The notes beneath the pieces were generated by a model. That model ran no database searches and had not been told where the DNA came from. It saw only the letters and a list, made by a program, of their open reading frames with translations. This document shows positions 34,208 to 34,217 of a stretch of 34,217 nt of DNA, in pieces (within the stretch, counting starts at the first letter, position 1; every line of letters starts with the position of its first letter). This DNA is from Rhodovarius crocodyli (lineage in GTDB: Bacteria; Pseudomonadota; Alphaproteobacteria; Acetobacterales; Acetobacteraceae): positions 1 to 34,217 of the forward strand of contig CAMDJV010000038.1 of the NCBI GenBank assembly GCA_945901085.1. The letters are read 5' to 3'. The position numbers and the translations under genes are program-made.

Positions 34208-34217
34208 ATAAATTCAG

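Noticed and set aside
33999-34208. Minus-strand open frame of 69 codons containing FEPTAPRLGIWCSILLSYGD
   Set aside because: It is the reverse complement of the tRNA-Arg gene, a well-known source of false protein annotations.
1-34217. CRISPR arrays, IS elements, prophage or defence systems
   Set aside because: No regular spaced repeats, transposase, integrase or known defence genes were found on either strand.

Overview
The window reads as an ordinary core-chromosome segment of a high-GC alphaproteobacterium, most likely in or near the Acetobacteraceae (Rhodospirillales). The taxonomic call is an inference from gene content: an RNase E with the alphaproteobacterial S1-domain insert, the rne-amiC-ponA block, divergent lysC/ubiG, the argD-argF and pyrF-trpF-trpB-trpA operons, and a YdcH-type small protein. 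I see no phage, plasmid, IS, CRISPR or defence genes, and no clearly new biological system. The most interesting material is non-coding.

Layout. 1-2622 (-): most of rne, cut off at its 3' end by the window edge, behind a long leader (2623-3218). 3219-6618 (+): amiC and ponA for peptidoglycan splitting and synthesis. 6619-7048: a non-coding gap with a large inverted pair of hairpins and an orphan promoter-like site. 7049-14718 (-): a long same-strand series, in order of transcription lysC, a nitronate-monooxygenase-like gene, rodZ (probable frameshift in its tail), ispG, a YdcH-family gene, a D-aminopeptidase-like serine hydrolase and a D-2-hydroxyacid dehydrogenase. 14772-15492 (+): ubiG. 15448-18808: three hydrolases (M81/MlrC, AstE/aspartoacylase-like, class I glutamine amidotransferase-like). 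18969-19436 (+): a GlcG/HbpS-like protein. 19568-22285 (+): argD-argF-HD protein operon. 22450-24015 (-): cytosolic gamma-glutamyltransferase. 24145-26768 (+): a TerB-like protein and malate synthase G. 26857-28092 (-): argG. 28180-29626 (+): sppA and an IHF-beta-like gene. 29676-33186 (+): pyrF-trpF-trpB-trpA. 33296-34102 (+): an outer-membrane barrel protein. 34131-34207 (+): tRNA-Arg(CCT).

How the genes work together. Arginine synthesis is present in two places (argD-argF, and argG about 5 kb away), tryptophan and pyrimidine synthesis are joined in one operon, and the envelope is served by amiC, ponA, rodZ, sppA and the barrel protein. Between them sit several small-amide and peptide hydrolases (D-aminopeptidase-like, M81, AstE-like, C26-like, GGT) that suggest peptide or gamma-glutamyl compound salvage, although no transporter is present.

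The main points for a second look are: a family of tandem-hairpin elements found inverted at 6669-6824 and singly at 26776-26849; a palindromic element bounded by 8-bp direct repeats at the stop codon of the HD gene; a likely frameshift in the Ala/Pro-rich tail of rodZ; an HD-domain gene coupled to argF; a four-codon ORF overlapping the sppA start; and a promoter that places a stable hairpin at the extreme 5' end of the barrel-protein mRNA.
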